From JAWSVE01 sp050789445 (GTDB lineage Bacteria > Pseudomonadota > Gammaproteobacteria > Pseudomonadales > Cellvibrionaceae), in the NCBI GenBank assembly GCA_050789445.1, contig JAILXR010000001.1:3615317-3679316 (forward strand): a stretch of 64,000 nt of DNA, given 5' to 3'. Under the pieces are notes generated by a model that was given only the letters and a program-made list of their open reading frames with translations, did no database searches and had not been told where the DNA came from. Each line of letters begins with the position of its first letter. Positions within the stretch are counted from its first letter, which is position 1. Position numbers and translations under genes: made by a program. Shown here piece after piece: positions 1 to 7,994 of this stretch.

Positions 1-2
1 AT

Positions 3-107
3 GCGGCAAAGCATTTGTATGAGCAATACCAACAAATTATTCAGTCAAGATACAATATAGAACCATCGCAAGATATCAAACATGTATACCACTCAATAAT
101 AGGCTGA
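3..107 (+). CDS. C-terminal fragment of a BTAD-like (SARP-type) transcriptional regulator
   Basis: This is a partial gene entering from the left edge; only its last 34 codons are present, in the frame starting at base 3. The residues run LYEQYQQII, then a short linker, then IEPSQDIKHVYHSII before the stop. This resembles the end of the bacterial transcriptional activator domain (BTAD), whose last helices usually read Y..L..ELG.EPS.E....Y..L. By family knowledge such domains are TPR-like helices fused to a winged-helix DNA-binding domain or to signalling proteins. Everything upstream is outside the window, so the full architecture is unknown. It could also be a generic TPR tail. A second open stretch in another frame follows immediately (about 110-235). 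Confidence 0.45.
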   Translation, partial: AAKHLYEQYQQIIQSRYNIEPSQDIKHVYHSIIG

Positions 108-229
108 GTCCTGAAAATGAGTTTTTGATAAAAGGTAGCAGGGATGTTTTTTCCGGACGAGATATGTTCGTTAGTGCTTTCAATATAGATTTAACGTATG
201 AATATACCTTTGAGGCTATAAGTCCTAAC

Positions 230-703
230 TTATAGGAGGTGTCTTTCATCGATAGGATTAAAGTAGTTGGCTGAGTCAATTAAAGAGTTTGCTGTTAATG
301 CTGGAACTCCGTATACAATAGTATTAGTACCGAAATCGTTTTTAATTTTTTCTAATAGCATATCGAAGTCACCGTCACCTGATAATAAGACAACAGTATC
401 AACCTCTTTTGCGCAACTCATAACGTCAATAGCAATTCCAACGTCCCAGTCACCTTTTGCAGAGCCGTCAGCTCGTTGTAGAAAAGGTTTTAGTTTTACG
501 TTGAAGCCAATACTTTTGAGTACGTTTTGAAATTGAAGTTGTTTTTCATCGCCGCGATGTATGGCATAAGCATTTGCGAGAACGATATCACCTTGCCGAC
601 TTATTTCGGACCAGAGCGCGCGATAGTTAAATTGGCGTTGGTAAGCATCTCTTGTTGTGTAATAGATATTTTGTATATCAGCAAAAATGGCAATTTTTTT
701 CAT
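230..703 (-). CDS. NYN-domain (LabA/DUF88-like) putative ribonuclease
   Basis: A 157-residue protein that is essentially one NYN domain. The acidic residues expected of this PIN-like nuclease fold are visible: Asp in IFADIQN near residue 9, Asp in GDWDVGIAIDV near residues 84-93, and the LLSGDGDFD cluster near residues 107-115. NYN proteins of the LabA/LabB type are thought to be metal-dependent RNases, and the fold supports cytosolic RNA processing or degradation. The start ATG has a purine-rich GAAGAA upstream. It lies 42 bases downstream of rhlE on the same strand, so the two may be co-transcribed, which would pair an RNA helicase with a candidate RNase. The substrate is unknown. Confidence 0.85.
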   Translation of the reverse strand: MKKIAIFADIQNIYYTTRDAYQRQFNYRALWSEISRQGDIVLANAYAIHRGDEKQLQFQNVLKSIGFNVKLKPFLQRADGSAKGDWDVGIAIDVMSCAKEVDTVVLLSGDGDFDMLLEKIKNDFGTNTIVYGVPALTANSLIDSANYFNPIDERHLL

Positions 704-745
704 TTATTAATTCTTCGGCCGCTATCTATTTGGTTTGTTGCTTTT

Positions 746-2125
746 TTACTTCGGCATAGCTATCGGTTTGCGCCGACTAGATGAAGACGATTTGTTTTGA
801 TCATTCTTTGCTGCGCTTCCTTCACTTCTTTTATGTTGACCGTAAGGGCTGTTTTTCGAAGAGTTAGGCTTTTTTCGAGAATCCTTTCCGCTATAGTTTC
901 TATTGGAGCGACTGTTCGTTCTTTTATTGTTTTGATTTTGTGGTTTTTTGGGTGCTCTCACTATTCGGTTAAGATCAGATGCAGGAAGGTCGTGATCAGG
1001 CTCATAGCCGTCTATGATTTCGCGTGGCAGTATTGTTTTAATGAGCCTTTCGATATCGGATAGTAATTTAAATTCATCTGCACTGACTAACGAAATGGCT
1101 TGTCCTGTGGCGCCAGCGCGTCCAGTTCGTCCTATGCGATGAACATAATCTTCTGGTACGTTGGGTAAATCAAAATTAACTACTTGTGGGAGTTGGTCAA
1201 TGTCCAGACCTCTAGCCGCAATATCGGTAGCCACTAAAACACGAACGGCATTACGCTTAAAGTCAGCTAGGGCTTTAGTGCGAGCACCTTGGCTTTTATT
1301 TCCATGTATTGCAGCCGCTTTTATTCCACCCTCATTGAGGTAGGTTGTTAATTTATTCGCACCATGTTTTGTTTTACTAAAAACAAGGACTTGTTGCCAT
1401 TGATTATCAACAATCAGCTCGAGTAGTAATGAAGATTTCTTTTTTTTGTCGACTGGACAGATCCACTGTTTCACATTTTGTGCTGTAGAGTTAGCGGGTG
1501 CGACAGAAATTTCAGCGGGGTTGTTGACTAAGCCTTTTGCTAATTTGCGAATATCTTCAGAGAAGGTGGCAGAAAATAATAGATTTTGTCTTTTTTGAGG
1601 TAATAACTTAATAACTTTTTTAATGTCATTAATAAAGCCCATGTCGAGCATGCGATCGGCTTCATCTAAAATAAAGACTTCGACCTGATTAAATTTCACG
1701 GCATTTTGATTGAACAGATCGATAAGTCTTCCTGGCGTGGCGACAAGTACGTCGACACCTTTTCGAAGTTTCATCATTTGCGGATTGATTTTTACGCCCC
1801 CAAAAACAACCGTTGAAGTGATCGGTAGATATTTACTATAAGTTGAGACACTTTCAGCAACTTGAGCGGCTAATTCACGAGTAGGCGTTAGTACTAAGGT
1901 GCGAATATGGTTCGGGCGTACTCTCTCTCCTCCAGATAAAACCTCTAGAAGTGGGAGAGTAAAACCTGCTGTTTTCCCTGTGCCCGTTTGAGCGGCCGCC
2001 ATTACATCGCGACCTTCCAATATAAGGGGTATAGCTTTTTGCTGAATAGGAGAGGGCGTTGTGTAACCTTTTTCAGATACAGCTTTAAGTATTGGGTCAG
2101 ATAACCCGAGGGTGGTAAAACTCAT
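746..2125 (-). CDS. rhlE: DEAD-box ATP-dependent RNA helicase RhlE
   Basis: A 459-residue DEAD-box helicase. The motifs occur in order: Q-motif region (PSPIQ, about residue 25), Walker A AQTGTGKT (45-52), PTRELA, TPGR, DEAD followed by RMLDMGF, SAT, ARGLD and HRIGRTGR. The RMLDMGF extension after DEAD and a basic, Asn/Ser/Lys-rich low-complexity tail (about residues 385-459) are typical of RhlE rather than of SrmB, CsdA or RhlB. It unwinds RNA duplexes in ribosome assembly and mRNA turnover in the cytosol. The tail probably gives non-specific RNA binding. The 280 bases upstream of the start carry no other gene and may be a 5' leader. The NYN protein gene follows closely. Confidence 0.93.
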   Translation of the reverse strand: MSFTTLGLSDPILKAVSEKGYTTPSPIQQKAIPLILEGRDVMAAAQTGTGKTAGFTLPLLEVLSGGERVRPNHIRTLVLTPTRELAAQVAESVSTYSKYLPITSTVVFGGVKINPQMMKLRKGVDVLVATPGRLIDLFNQNAVKFNQVEVFILDEADRMLDMGFINDIKKVIKLLPQKRQNLLFSATFSEDIRKLAKGLVNNPAEISVAPANSTAQNVKQWICPVDKKKKSSLLLELIVDNQWQQVLVFSKTKHGANKLTTYLNEGGIKAAAIHGNKSQGARTKALADFKRNAVRVLVATDIAARGLDIDQLPQVVNFDLPNVPEDYVHRIGRTGRAGATGQAISLVSADEFKLLSDIERLIKTILPREIIDGYEPDHDLPASDLNRIVRAPKKPQNQNNKRTNSRSNRNYSGKDSRKKPNSSKNSPYGQHKRSEGSAAKNDQNKSSSSSRRKPIAMPK

Positions 2126-2405
2126 ATGGAGGTCTCAAATAGGGCTATGGCTTGTCTATCAAGCGGCTTTGGCTGCGCAGCTTACCGGATAGGCGCTGTC
2201 AGCGCTATTAATTACCGTTATCACTTCAGGTGATGGATAGGGTTAGAGGTATACAAAAGGAAGTTGAAAAAATAGAAAGGAGCAGCGAGAAGGAGAAATA
2301 AAAAGTGGCGAGGTGAACTCTAGGAGCTTAACTTGCCTATTTCGTCTTGAGACATTACAAGGGTGGTCGGCCGAAAACAATTTTTTTGTCTATTTTGTGC
2401 TGCCT

Positions 2406-4772
2406 TTAGCGGTTTTGAATTCTATTGAAATCAAAAATACCAGACTCAAGTGGTGATTGTCTTTTAGCTTTTTTATGCAGTTCGTCACTGATCTTCCAAA
2501 AGTGTTCATTGGTTCTGCGAACACCAAACCTATCAAGAAAATGCGTGTAATCTTTTTCTGTTTTTAATAGCTGGATCATTTCAACCATTTCTGGGATTTC
2601 TTTTACAGAAATATCTAATAAAACATTGGGATAAGCTCCGATAAAGCCATTGGCAATCGTTAAGGTATCTTCATTTTTCAAATGACGATCACTCTCATCA
2701 AACATGGAAGTTATATTCGTATACTTGTTATTACTGAGTAACGTAAGAGCACCATAATTTTGAATGTTGATAAAAAGAGATTGGGGGAGTATTGCTGCCG
2801 GAATACCTATGACTTGACGTAATTTTTTAAGTTCGTCAATTGATGTCTTAGGAAGATCAGATGATCCAAGGTGATATTTGTTGTTGGCAATTGAATTCCC
2901 AAGGTGAGATTTCAGTGCTTGATATAATTCTAGCTTCGGTTTTTCAGTTGTGTAATGTTGAGATGTTTTTTCTGCATCTTTTTGAAAATAAGCTTTAAAA
3001 TAATCTTCGACTTCATCCGTTGCGTTGCGATACCAGTTACTCACTTCACTCGCTCGAGATTCATCGGGTAAGAAAGCAAGAAAGTTCATTTCCGATTCCA
3101 TCCTTAAAAAATCCATATACATACGAGTCATTGCTTGATGTGATACCGAACCAAAAACATCGAACCCAGCAACTAATAAATAATGAATGCGTTCAAGTAT
3201 TGGGTAATCAATCACCCAGGCGGTTTGAGGTGGTTCGCCGACAAGACCTTTTACAACAGTTGCGCTATCAAAGTGTCTGAAAACTGTTAGAGCGGCATTT
3301 GGATTTTTACCATAACCATCCCAAATCATAGATAAGCTACTTTGATCAAAATCTTTATAGTGCTTACGTACAAATTCACCTTTTGCTTTTAAATAGCGTT
3401 GTTGAGATTTAGCGTACGTCCGCCAGTGGCCGATTGACAAAAAACCGCTTTCAGCTGCAGCTGGCATCCTTAAATGCTTATCTTGCTTGGATAAAAACTT
3501 CGAAAATTCCGTTGTTTTCATTTGGCTTGGAGCTACAAAAAATACCCAGAAATTATCTTGAATCACATTTAATGCAATAGACCCTCGGCAAACAGCACCT
3601 TTGATAAAATTCATGATCGTGTATTGACCTTCGTCTAATAAAAACGAATGTCTTATAAAAGCGGGGATAGCTTCAAAAGTAATGAAGGGATTAGAGGCTT
3701 TTTCCGTGGTGTAACTCGGTACTTTTTCAACAGAGTATTCTGTTTCAAAAAACCATTCAGACCACTTTTGTTGTCTAGCCTTATTGATTAGATAAGGCAT
3801 ATGCGTTTTATCAATAATACTAGAAGGATCTTTCCATAAACGATAATAAACACGTTTTACTTTTGGATCGTCATAGGGTCTTCGTGTGGCTATACGCTCA
3901 ATCGGTTGCCCAGGTGGTGTCTTTGAGCGAACCAATTTGAAAAAAGATGTCTCATTACCTAAATCTTCAAAATATAAATGTGCTAAATATAAATGCTCAA
4001 AGAGATAGCGTGAAACCAGTTGTTCTTTTGCTGAGCTGCCATTAAAAAATGATTCCCATGATTCGATATTCTTTAATGATTTTTCTGATAGCGGCTTTGG
4101 CATCCCTGATTTAGCTCCTTGTGCTAACCAGGAGCGAAGACTTGAATATTCATTTTCGGGAATATCGATCATACCAAATGGCATTCCCCATTGAGGATGC
4201 TCTTTGGCAAAAGCATCAAATTCTTCAATAGTTGTGCATTGCTGTTCTCGCTCTAAAGAGAAATCAAATGTGTCGGGTAATATTTTTTCACCCGGCAATG
4301 GGTTTGATTTTTTTAATTCAAGCATTTTAGCCATTAGGCCTGCCTGTAAGTTTGCTTTGGCTGTATCTTCTCGTTCATTAATGACGGGATGAAAATCCAT
4401 CTCGCGCCAAGCGGCGGTAGTTTGTGCATCTTGGAATAACCGTGTTTGTCTTCCTTCTAATAAGCGACGACCATTATAGACTTGCTCTTCAGTGCCACCT
4501 CTCAAGATACCTTGATAGGATTCTAGTTTTAGTTGACAGGGAGCGTCGTAACAGCCATGACAGACAACACAACGCTTTTCCATAATCGGCCGGATATCTT
4601 GCTCGTAGGATAAGTCGCGTTGTGATTCAGGGGTATACTCACGGATGTTTTGCTGACCGAATAGAGAGTCATAACTCATAACGGCTAGAGATGTGCAGCC
4701 GACTATCACTAAGGTGACGACTGTAATGCAGGCAAATTTAATCTTTTTAGCGTGTAAAAGAGGAGATGTCAT
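2406..4772 (-). CDS. cti: Fatty acid cis/trans isomerase (Cti), haem-binding lipoprotein
   Basis: A 788-residue protein matching the Cti family. A hydrophobic N-terminus (residues 12-25) ends in a plausible lipobox with Cys26 (VIVGC). A c-type haem site follows at Cys68-x-x-Cys71-His72, with extra cysteines close behind (C74, C79). Cti converts membrane cis-unsaturated fatty acids to trans without a double-bond shift, rigidifying the membrane under solvent, heat or salt stress in Pseudomonas and Vibrio relatives. It acts in the periplasm. The length fits the family (about 760-790). It is a lone transcription unit with gaps of about 200-280 bases on both sides. The haem motif and overall sequence style make the call firm; lipidation is inferred. 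Confidence 0.92.
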   Translation of the reverse strand: MTSPLLHAKKIKFACITVVTLVIVGCTSLAVMSYDSLFGQQNIREYTPESQRDLSYEQDIRPIMEKRCVVCHGCYDAPCQLKLESYQGILRGGTEEQVYNGRRLLEGRQTRLFQDAQTTAAWREMDFHPVINEREDTAKANLQAGLMAKMLELKKSNPLPGEKILPDTFDFSLEREQQCTTIEEFDAFAKEHPQWGMPFGMIDIPENEYSSLRSWLAQGAKSGMPKPLSEKSLKNIESWESFFNGSSAKEQLVSRYLFEHLYLAHLYFEDLGNETSFFKLVRSKTPPGQPIERIATRRPYDDPKVKRVYYRLWKDPSSIIDKTHMPYLINKARQQKWSEWFFETEYSVEKVPSYTTEKASNPFITFEAIPAFIRHSFLLDEGQYTIMNFIKGAVCRGSIALNVIQDNFWVFFVAPSQMKTTEFSKFLSKQDKHLRMPAAAESGFLSIGHWRTYAKSQQRYLKAKGEFVRKHYKDFDQSSLSMIWDGYGKNPNAALTVFRHFDSATVVKGLVGEPPQTAWVIDYPILERIHYLLVAGFDVFGSVSHQAMTRMYMDFLRMESEMNFLAFLPDESRASEVSNWYRNATDEVEDYFKAYFQKDAEKTSQHYTTEKPKLELYQALKSHLGNSIANNKYHLGSSDLPKTSIDELKKLRQVIGIPAAILPQSLFINIQNYGALTLLSNNKYTNITSMFDESDRHLKNEDTLTIANGFIGAYPNVLLDISVKEIPEMVEMIQLLKTEKDYTHFLDRFGVRRTNEHFWKISDELHKKAKRQSPLESGIFDFNRIQNR

Positions 4773-4977
4773 AAAATCACTTTGGCAAGCGCTTATAAGA
4801 ATTTCATTAGATTACCAAACTTCTACGCTAAAAGAGAAAAAATAGTTCATTTTTTAACAGGGAGGTAATAGCTTTTGCTTCTCTAGCAAATAAGTGGATA
4901 GGTAGGTTTGGCATTTAATTTGATTCTTAGAGCTAATTTATGAGGAATATTAGCGGGATCGAAGTGATTAAGATTAA

Positions 4978-5874
4978 TTAATGCGGTTTGAGTGGAGAAA
5001 TAAAATTTGGTAGTGGCGTCAAATGAGATTGTTTTTCTGCCGGTGTTAATGATTCAGGAGAACCTAGTTTTTTGTTGAATTCATGGATAGCATTAATTCT
5101 TCGATCATCCATAGGATGAGTTGTTAATATTTCTGGGGTTATGCTGTTGCCGTGGATTTCTTTAAATATAGTAAATAGTTCATCGGCACCTATAGCGTGC
5201 CCGTAGTGTTTATATAGTGACTTCATCGCTTCATTGTCAGCTTCAGTTTCTTGATCTCGACCAAACTTTAACGAAGTGACTAAACCTACGCTACCCACAA
5301 GCTCTTGGGAAAAGCCACTATCCCCAAAACCAGTTAGGCTGGCGAGGGCGAGTCCTATGGTGACTCCCCTGCCTAAAGAAATAATCGGATCACGATGTTT
5401 TATATGGGCAATTTCATGACCCAGTACCATCGACAGAGCATTTTCTGAAGAGAGCTTTTCAATTAATCCGCGAAACATAAAAACATGTCCACCCAGTGTG
5501 GCGAAAGCATTCACAGTTTCATCATCCACGTAGTGAACTGTGATGTTCATGTTTTCAGGAAGTTCTTGTTGGGTTGCTAATTGATTCGCGAGCTTTTGCA
5601 GATAAGTTTCAATGCGTAAATTATTTTCTTGATTATTAGAGTCGCGTTCTGTGATTTCTGAGTTAAATAGCGTTGAGTTAAATCGAGCGGCTAATTTAGC
5701 TTCAGTTTCAAAGGGAATAAAGCGAACTAGGTGCTCGGCAGCAAATGCTAAGCAAGCGATTGTAATAATCACAGCAATGCTGACAGCGGCAATAAGCCAT
5801 GCAAATTCTTTCAATGGATGATCCGGAGAGACATTAATGCCTTCGGGTATCTTGGGATTTCGGTGAACTGTCAT
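4978..5874 (-). CDS. M48-family zinc metallopeptidase, membrane anchored
   Basis: A 298-residue protein with one transmembrane segment at about residues 24-47, followed by an M48 peptidase domain. The zinc motif is HEIAH (153-157), and the third ligand is Glu211 in the sequence ETEAD, which matches the HExxH...ExxxD pattern of M48. It lacks the BepA TPR tail and the HtpX multi-TM layout, so it is a small M48B/M48C-type protease, probably with its domain in the periplasm. It is followed on the same strand by two YbjQ-family genes (gaps of 42 and 103 bases), which suggests a shared envelope-quality role. Substrates are unknown. Confidence 0.87.
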   Translation of the reverse strand: MTVHRNPKIPEGINVSPDHPLKEFAWLIAAVSIAVIITIACLAFAAEHLVRFIPFETEAKLAARFNSTLFNSEITERDSNNQENNLRIETYLQKLANQLATQQELPENMNITVHYVDDETVNAFATLGGHVFMFRGLIEKLSSENALSMVLGHEIAHIKHRDPIISLGRGVTIGLALASLTGFGDSGFSQELVGSVGLVTSLKFGRDQETEADNEAMKSLYKHYGHAIGADELFTIFKEIHGNSITPEILTTHPMDDRRINAIHEFNKKLGSPESLTPAEKQSHLTPLPNFISPLKPH

Positions 5875-5916
5875 AGTGAGTTCAATATTTTTAGGCTTTC
5901 TATTACGTGCTAGTTT

Positions 5917-6357
5917 TTAATAGAGTGCAGTTCCGTAAGCATACACCTCCACGCTGCCAACCTGCTGTTTTTTTCCTTTATAGATAGAGGCGGTTTCTAA
6001 TTTAACATTAATAATGGTGTGTGCTCCAAGTGCCTGCGCTTTTGCTTTCATTCGCAAAATTGCTTCTCGTCGCGCGCGATCTATCAGTGATTCATAGGCG
6101 CTAACTCGTCCACCAACCAAGCCACGTAAACTGGCTGCGATCTTTTTAAAGTAATCAATAGAGATGACAACGTTTCCGCAAACTAATGTCGATTCACTTT
6201 TGTCCGTGAGATCATGTGGGTAGCGTTTTGCAAAAGTGAGAAGGTTAGCTAATTCTTCTTCTCTTTTAAGAATTGAGGTGAAATGGCGTTTTTCTACCCA
6301 ACGACCGGAAAAGTAACCAATGACTAATAAAATAAGGAAAAAATAAATATCATGCAT
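5917..6357 (-). CDS. Membrane-anchored YbjQ-like (UPF0145) protein
   Basis: A 146-residue protein with an N-terminal hydrophobic segment (about residues 3-17) and a C-terminal YbjQ-like domain. Visible family features are GLVGGRVSAYE, then a helix rich in Arg, Glu and Ala (ARREAILRMKAKAQALGA), then INVKLETAS and a closing YAYGTA. YbjQ proteins are small beta-alpha-beta pentamer-forming proteins once labelled heavy-metal-binding; their function is not settled. It differs from the next gene by the added membrane anchor and a linker of about 60 residues. It sits 42 bases from the M48 peptidase gene and may be in its operon. Confidence 0.7.
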   Translation of the reverse strand: MHDIYFFLILLVIGYFSGRWVEKRHFTSILKREEELANLLTFAKRYPHDLTDKSESTLVCGNVVISIDYFKKIAASLRGLVGGRVSAYESLIDRARREAILRMKAKAQALGAHTIINVKLETASIYKGKKQQVGSVEVYAYGTALY

Positions 6358-6460
6358 AATGAAAATATTCGCTTTTTATATTAAAAATATATTAATTAGT
6401 AACTCTCGATAAAAAAGTTTCATATTTTTTGAAAGTTAATTCTTAAGGTTGTATTTTCGA

Positions 6461-6775
6461 TTACTCTAAAACGACAGCAGTCCCATAAGCAAACAGCTCG
6501 GCAGCACCAGCAGTAATTGATGATGTGGACAATCGAACATTAACAACCGCGTTTGCGCCAATAGCTTCTGCTTGTTGCTCCATTCTGGTAAGCGCTTCTT
6601 CACGAGCTTCTGTTAGTAATTCGGTATAGCCTTTGAGCTCGCCGCCAAAAATATTTTTAAATCCAGCCATTAGGTCTCGACCAACATGCTTTGCGCGTAC
6701 AGTATTTCCCTGAACCATACCAAGGTGCTCTTTGATGCGTCGCCCTGGAACCATTTCAATATTTGTAATTAACAT
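6461..6775 (-). CDS. YbjQ/UPF0145 family protein
   Basis: A 104-residue soluble protein of the usual YbjQ length. It starts MLITNIEMVPGRRI, then the conserved GNTVRAKHVGRD and a central GGELKGYTELLTEAREEA helix, ending VNVRLSTSS and LFAYGTAV. The family forms compact oligomers in the cytosol; a biochemical role has not been established. It is a near paralogue of the neighbouring anchored protein, and the two share the AREEA-type helix and the YGTA ending. This arrangement suggests a soluble and a membrane-tethered partner of the same fold. Confidence 0.85.
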   Translation of the reverse strand: MLITNIEMVPGRRIKEHLGMVQGNTVRAKHVGRDLMAGFKNIFGGELKGYTELLTEAREEALTRMEQQAEAIGANAVVNVRLSTSSITAGAAELFAYGTAVVLE

Positions 6776-6986
6776 AGTTGAATGCCTTGTGCATTTAATA
6801 ATGAATACTGATGAATTATTAGTGTAATTACTCGGAGTGTCTATGAATAAATAGGTAAGTCGTTAACTTAACTCTACCGGCTGGCGTTTTCTAGGTTGAT
6901 CCCGCTAATTGTGCACCTGAGGTAGGCAAAGATGATGTGGTATTGAAACTTACTTTTTGAAAAAAGAAGATGGATAAATAGGTAGA

Positions 6987-7028
6987 TAAAAAAACGGCTC
7001 TATATGGATAAGGAGAACCATAGAGCCG
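6987..7028 (-). terminator. Rho-independent terminator of the TetR gene
   Basis: Nine-base arms CGGCTCTAT and ATAGAGCCG (6995-7003 and 7020-7028) enclose a 16-base loop. Read on the minus strand, the stem is followed by seven T residues (6988-6994). It lies 30 bases beyond the stop of the TetR-family gene. Confidence 0.85.
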
Positions 7029-7057
7029 AAAAAGGTTGTACAAAATTGGCAATGTTT

Positions 7058-7693
7058 TTACATATGAATTTTCCAGCTATTTTGTAAATTAAAAATAAAT
7101 TCCTTTTTAATAGCTTTTAGGTCAGTGTTTTTTTTGTCGATTAGCCATAGCGTCATTATGCCTCGTAAGCTCGCTATGATTATGGTGGCTTGTTTTTTAG
7201 GATCTAAATCCGATTGAATCTCATTTTGAGTTATCGCATGTTTGATATGAAGCGCTAAATTTTTGATGGCATGTTCATTCATGTTGGAAATAAAAGGTTG
7301 TAATGCGCCGTTGGTCATCCCTTCGGCAATAATTAATTGGAAGGCAAGGGTGATATGTGAGTCTTTCGATACACCGTAAAAATATTGGTCAATGACGGCA
7401 TAAACCATTGCAAGACCGTCGTTGATATTCGACTTTTTTTTGAGGTTGCTATTGAACCGAGATGCAATGTGATTGATGACCGAAATCAAGAGTTCATTTT
7501 TTTTCCCAAAGTGGTGGCTCGCGATACCTCGACTATAGCCTGCCATTTCTCCTGCGGCTGCCAGCGTAAGACCGCCCAACCCTTTGTCGGCGATGATTCG
7601 AGTGGCCGCTTCTGTAATCTTGCGTTCAGCTGTTTCTCGTCTTTCACTTTGGGTGCGTCGAGATTGCGTTGGTTTAATGGATAGGGACGGCAT
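7058..7693 (-). CDS. TetR/AcrR-family transcriptional regulator
   Basis: A 211-residue regulator. The helix-turn-helix lies in the first quarter: a recognisable TetR pattern of AATRIIADKGLGGLTL, GEMAGYSRG and HHFGKKNELL (about residues 25-75). The rest is a helical ligand-binding domain with no recognisable ligand signature. I chose the ATG at 7693 because GAGAG lies a few bases upstream; a TTG four codons earlier is less likely. It is divergent from the CMD-PQQ-VOC operon that begins after 7.9 kb, the classic layout for a repressor of an adjacent operon. A 7-bp-arm palindrome lies between them (7776-7792). It ends in its own strong terminator. Confidence 0.88.
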   Translation of the reverse strand: MPSLSIKPTQSRRTQSERRETAERKITEAATRIIADKGLGGLTLAAAGEMAGYSRGIASHHFGKKNELLISVINHIASRFNSNLKKKSNINDGLAMVYAVIDQYFYGVSKDSHITLAFQLIIAEGMTNGALQPFISNMNEHAIKNLALHIKHAITQNEIQSDLDPKKQATIIIASLRGIMTLWLIDKKNTDLKAIKKEFIFNLQNSWKIHM

Positions 7694-7994
7694 TGTCTCT
7701 CTCAAACATGTCTAAATGATTTCTTGGGACGAGCAGTGTTAACGGCTGCACAGCATTAATGATCAATAGGTTTTGTATTCATTAGATGAATATAACTTAC
7801 TGGTTGACCAACAAGTATGTTATTCAGATAATAGCGGCTTGTCATCCTTAATTTTGGGCAATGACACAATAAATATAATAATGAAAAGAATAGGCGGACT
7901 CATATTTCGCTACTGTTTAGTTCGTGCATTTTCATTACTTTACTCAAGTATCATTTTTATTTCCATTTTTGTTAATGTTAATTCAGGGGTTATC
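7694..7994. promoter_or_regulatory. Divergent control region with candidate TetR operator
   Basis: The roughly 300-base gap between the TetR gene and the operon it faces. It holds a palindrome with arms TATTCAT and ATGAATA around a 3-base centre (7776-7792), a size and placement suited to a TetR-family operator. An open frame runs through the right part from about 7773, but it translates to poor, non-conserved sequence before a lipoprotein signal. I therefore treat it as leader, with the gene starting at GTG 7995. No clean sigma-70 promoter was pinned down. Confidence 0.45.

Noticed and set aside
76..279. 67-codon minus-strand open frame at the left edge
   Set aside because: It overlaps the regulator fragment and the end of the NYN gene and has no protein-like pattern.
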